This document shows, one piece after another, positions 7,628-10,000 of a stretch of 10,000 bases of DNA (its first letter is position 1; each line of letters begins with the position of its first letter). The DNA is from Chromera velia (Eukaryota; Sar; Chromeraceae). A program made the translations under genes and the position numbers. Under the pieces are notes generated by a model. The model made no database searches. It worked only from the letters and a program-made list of their open reading frames with translations, and was not told the origin of the DNA. The stretch is taken from assembly GCA_018398765.1 (NCBI GenBank), contig JAHBMJ010000809.1:11177-21176 (forward strand), in the 5' to 3' direction.

Positions 7628-8152
7628 CTACGTCTTCGTCTGCCCACATCCATAGGAAAGGTCAGGGGTGTCGCCCCTAATGTTTGCAGACCAACCCCAG
7701 CCCCAGATACCCCTCTTCCGAACGTCGAAACACTTCAACAGAGTGAAGGCTGTGGGGTTCTTGCCGCACTGTTCCCTTGCTTTTTTCGCTTCCCTGCAAA
7801 CAGTCACAGAGAAACGGATAAGAAAAAATTCACAGGCTATTACACAGGTAGATCGAAGGAGAGGCAGACAGGTAGACACGCAGGTAACAAATGAAAGCAT
7901 AAGTGAAAGGACAGAGAAGCACGGGCACATATGACAATGAGATGGACAGTCAGACAGATTGATATGCTTGTCTCACGTACGCAAAAGATAAAGGAAGAAG
8001 AAAGAGGGCGGCAGACACGCAGACGGACAAAGAAACAAGAGAAGCAGACGGACAGATAGGCAGGCACATAGACAGACAGACAGACAGACAGACAGGCAGG
8101 CAGGCAGGCAGGCAGGCAGACAGACAGACAGACAGGCAGGCAGGCAGGCAGG

Positions 8153-8185
<33 letters not shown>

Positions 8186-9928
8186 AGGCAGACTAACTTC
8201 ATTCTGCCTGCAACTTTCCAACCGACAAGCACTCAGCAAGGGCCGTGGAATATGAACTCCCCACTATTTTTGACCAGCGCACGTACATTCACTCTGTCTC
8301 TCTTTCTGACTGACTGCCTGCCTTCCTATCTGTCTGTTTGACTGACTGACTGACTGACTGACTGACCCCGACGAGACTTTTGGGTCCACTGTGTCGGGGC
8401 AGGCGGCCTTCAGCACTTCCATCGTGAAGGCAAAACGGTGGTCGCTGCCGCCAAGCTGCATGCATGCACAAGATGCGGATGTGTACGCAGCACAGGCCAA
8501 AAGGTGTGCGTAATACAGGGCTCAAAAACAAAGCCAGACGAAAGAATCCTTCGACGATCATGCTTACCCAACAGCGCTATCTGGATGAACACACAACCAT
8601 GACAATTATGGCCGCATGAATGATCATCATCATCATCATCTCGAGTTCGATCCACTTATATGTGTTTGCTTTTCGACAAAGAGGCAAGAAAGGCCGGAAG
8701 AGATCCGTCCAGAAGATGGAGGGATAGAAAGAGTCCCCTTCCGTCCGTCCCCGTACGTACAGACTGAAAGAAAGTCCAGCCACCCAAAGAATCACAACGT
8801 TGAGCCTCATTCTCGTCCTCATTCACTCACTCAAGTTTTTGGTTCAACTCTCGGAGGCGAAATACAAAACACGAATAAAATAGGCAGAAAAGAAGAAAAA
8901 GAGATTCGGAGCCAGTGAGTTAGTCAGGCAGGCAGGCAGGCAGGCAGAGAGCCACAGGAGTGAAATGACAAAACTTGAGAAAGACAAGAGAAAAAAGATG
9001 AAGCAGGAAAAGAGGCAAAAAGAAAAAAAAACCGACCGCATCGTAGAGGTCCCGGCTGAGCTTCTGCAGCTTCTCATACATCCCCTCCCCTATCCCTCTT
9101 TTGATCGGCAGTCCGTACTCCTTGAAGGAAGCCAAGACCCTCACGAGAGGTCCTACGTGTCTCTTCACATATGCGAGTTTGTGCTGGTAGTCCATCCTGA
9201 TCATGCCCTCAGCGTTGGAGGAGGGGACCATCTCTAGGAACATATTCCAGAAAGGGACCAGGAAGGAGTTCAGGGCGTCGGCGTACTCGAGCAGTTTCTG
9301 GTCGTCTGAAAGACACCACATGCAGGCACAACAATTCAAAAGTCAACATTAGCACATGAAGCTGCATGCTGGTCCCATTGATTGCAGTGTGCATGGGAAT
9401 ACGGGTATGTGTGTAGATTTGTTGATGTTCAGCGTTTTCGTTCAGTATACAGTTTCGGTGATAATGAGACTAGCAGTGAAATATCCATTTGCGTGTGCAT
9501 TTTTTTTGTTTTCTTCTCTCGCTTTGTCTCTTCTCTGTTTACCTCGGTTCTTGACGTTTGTCTCTTTTCTCTTTGCAACCATCCCCATGCAGCTGAAATA
9601 ATTAAATTGTCTTCATGGCAGCGTGACCATTCGTCTCAATCATGTTCCTTCAATAAGCAGCTAGGTGTGTTTTTGTGTTGCTTCATCGCTGCCGCTATGT
9701 TTCAAAAGAAAGAAACGGGACATCGAGGGAAGGCTATTTGGTTGTCAGTCCGTCATGCTGCCATAGTGACTGAGTGAGTGAGTGACTAACTCAAAAAGAA
9801 ACAGGCAGACAGATTGACTGACTGTTATACGCCCGTGTGAATTTCCAGACGGATGCCCTGATGGCGTCGTGGAGGTACGAAGGGTGTCGGGTGCCCACCA
9901 GGTCACTGGGCCAGCCCTCGAAGAGGGT
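7628..9928 (-). CDS. Unrecognised protein, 3' part of a gene (4 exons, 5' end uncertain)
   Basis: I do not recognise this protein. The exons I support, in minus-strand order, are 9928-9823, 9305-9037, 8455-8367 and 7793-7628, ending in TAG. Junction phases agree (1, 0, 2), and the frame stays open for 209 residues, which a chance assembly would rarely do. Visible segments: GWPSDLVGTRHP near the start; a charged, probably helical stretch with ALNSFLVPFWNMFLEMVP; then KRGIGEGMYEKLQKLSRDLY in exon 2. Exon 3 has FTMEVLKAACPDTVDPKV. The last exon has CFDVRKRGIWGWGWSAN, with an odd aromatic WGWGW motif. No signal peptide or clear membrane helix is seen. The first listed exon may be internal (acceptor CATGCAG before 9928) or may start at an ATG at 9946 or 9934; an in-frame TGA lies just upstream of 9946. 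It converges on the dehydrogenase gene across the AT island. Confidence 0.7.
8069..8182 (+). repeat. Alternating (GACA)n and (GGCA)n tetranucleotide array
   Basis: About 114 bases consist of CAGA and CAGG units in clean alternating blocks: GACA units to about 8093, GGCA to about 8118, GACA to about 8133, GGCA to about 8153, then GACA to the end. All blocks keep the same 4-base register. It lies in an intron; the Cys-Leu-Pro-rich frames through it are artefacts. Confidence 0.92.
8309..8366 (+). repeat. (GACT)n tetranucleotide tract at a splice donor
   Basis: GACTGACTGCCTGCC is followed by about seven GACT units up to 8366. Read on the minus strand this is the GTCA repeat that begins intron 3 of the unrecognised gene. 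Confidence 0.85.
8622..8640 (+). repeat. (ATC)n trinucleotide run
   Basis: GATCATCATCATCATCATC, about six ATC units, lies within intron 2 of the minus-strand gene. Confidence 0.85.
8925..8948 (+). repeat. (GGCA)n tetranucleotide run
   Basis: Five to six consecutive GGCA units follow GTGAGTTAGTCA. It is intronic in the minus-strand gene and of the same family as the array at 8069-8182. Confidence 0.85.
9306..9822 (-). other. Intron 1 of the unrecognised minus-strand gene
   Basis: This 517-base phase 1 intron opens with GTCAGTCAATCTGTCTG and ends in GTGTCTTTCAG. It joins TRAYN, a split Asn (A|AC), to DQKLLEY. Near its start are GTCA/CTCA units (about 9766-9787 on the plus strand). Confidence 0.7.
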
Positions 9929-10000
9929 CTGCATGTTTGCTTCCATGCAGGGAAGAGGGGGGAAGAGAAATCAAACCGCTGGATTTTCTTTTCTTTTTGT

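Larger units (their letters stand above)
7794..8366 (-). other. Intron 3 of the unrecognised minus-strand gene
   Basis: This 573-base phase 2 intron opens with GTCAGTCAGTCAGTCAGTCA and ends in CTGTTTGCAG. It joins KVSSG to EAKKARE. Most of it is tetranucleotide repeat: a GTCA block at the donor and a long TGTC/TGCC block (8069-8182). Confidence 0.7.
8456..9036 (-). other. Intron 2 of the unrecognised minus-strand gene
   Basis: This 581-base phase 0 intron has acceptor TGCATGCATGCAG. The donor is most likely GTCGGT at 9036, which keeps the phase with the next exon; the neighbouring GTTTTT (9032) is weaker and breaks the phase. It contains an (ATC)n run (about 8622-8640) and a CTGC-type tract (8927-8948). 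Confidence 0.65.

Noticed and set aside
8069-8182. Regular repeats resembling a CRISPR array
   Set aside because: The units are 4 bases long with no spacers; this is a microsatellite in a eukaryotic intron.
7840-8232. Cys-Leu-Pro-Val repeat protein on the minus strand, in three overlapping frames
   Set aside because: The peptide exists in all three frames because the DNA is a tetranucleotide array; it lies inside an intron of the minus-strand gene.

Overview
The window looks like nuclear DNA from a eukaryote, most likely a unicellular alga or other protist. Both supported genes are broken up by short GT...AG introns (139 to 750 bases), their exons are GC-rich at third codon positions, and introns and flanks are full of tetranucleotide microsatellites (GTCA, CTGC, GACA, GTGA). 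There are no bacterial operons or ribosome binding sites. The style reminds me of chromerid algae such as Vitrella, but that is an impression from memory, not a demonstrated assignment.

Layout. Positions 1-1625 hold no gene I can support firmly. They contain a duplicated palindromic repeat (64-138 and 1244-1330), a long GA-rich polypurine tract (961-1195), a weak minus-strand exon candidate (359-634) and the 5' flank of the first gene. Positions 1626-4557 (+) carry a complete five-exon gene for a zinc-dependent alcohol dehydrogenase of the cinnamyl-alcohol-dehydrogenase type: 407 residues, all zinc ligands present, an NADP-type Rossmann fold and an unusual C-terminal tail of about 40 residues. 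Positions 4558-5170 are a gene-free 3' flank. Positions 5170-7560 form a strikingly AT-rich island with no convincing gene but with two nested inverted sequence pairs, so it may be a decayed mobile element. Positions 7628-9928 (-) carry the 3' part of a second gene, reconstructed here from four exons with compatible phases. Its product is not recognised, and it converges on the dehydrogenase gene.

The most interesting thing is how the introns begin and end. Four of the seven introns, in both genes and on both strands, start with a GTCAGT donor that opens directly into a GTCA repeat (GTCAGTCAGT...). A fifth, weaker donor is GTCGGT. Four of the seven acceptors end in TGCATGCAG or an extension of it. 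The microsatellites therefore appear to sit in register with the splice sites. Nothing in the window suggests that the two genes act in the same pathway.
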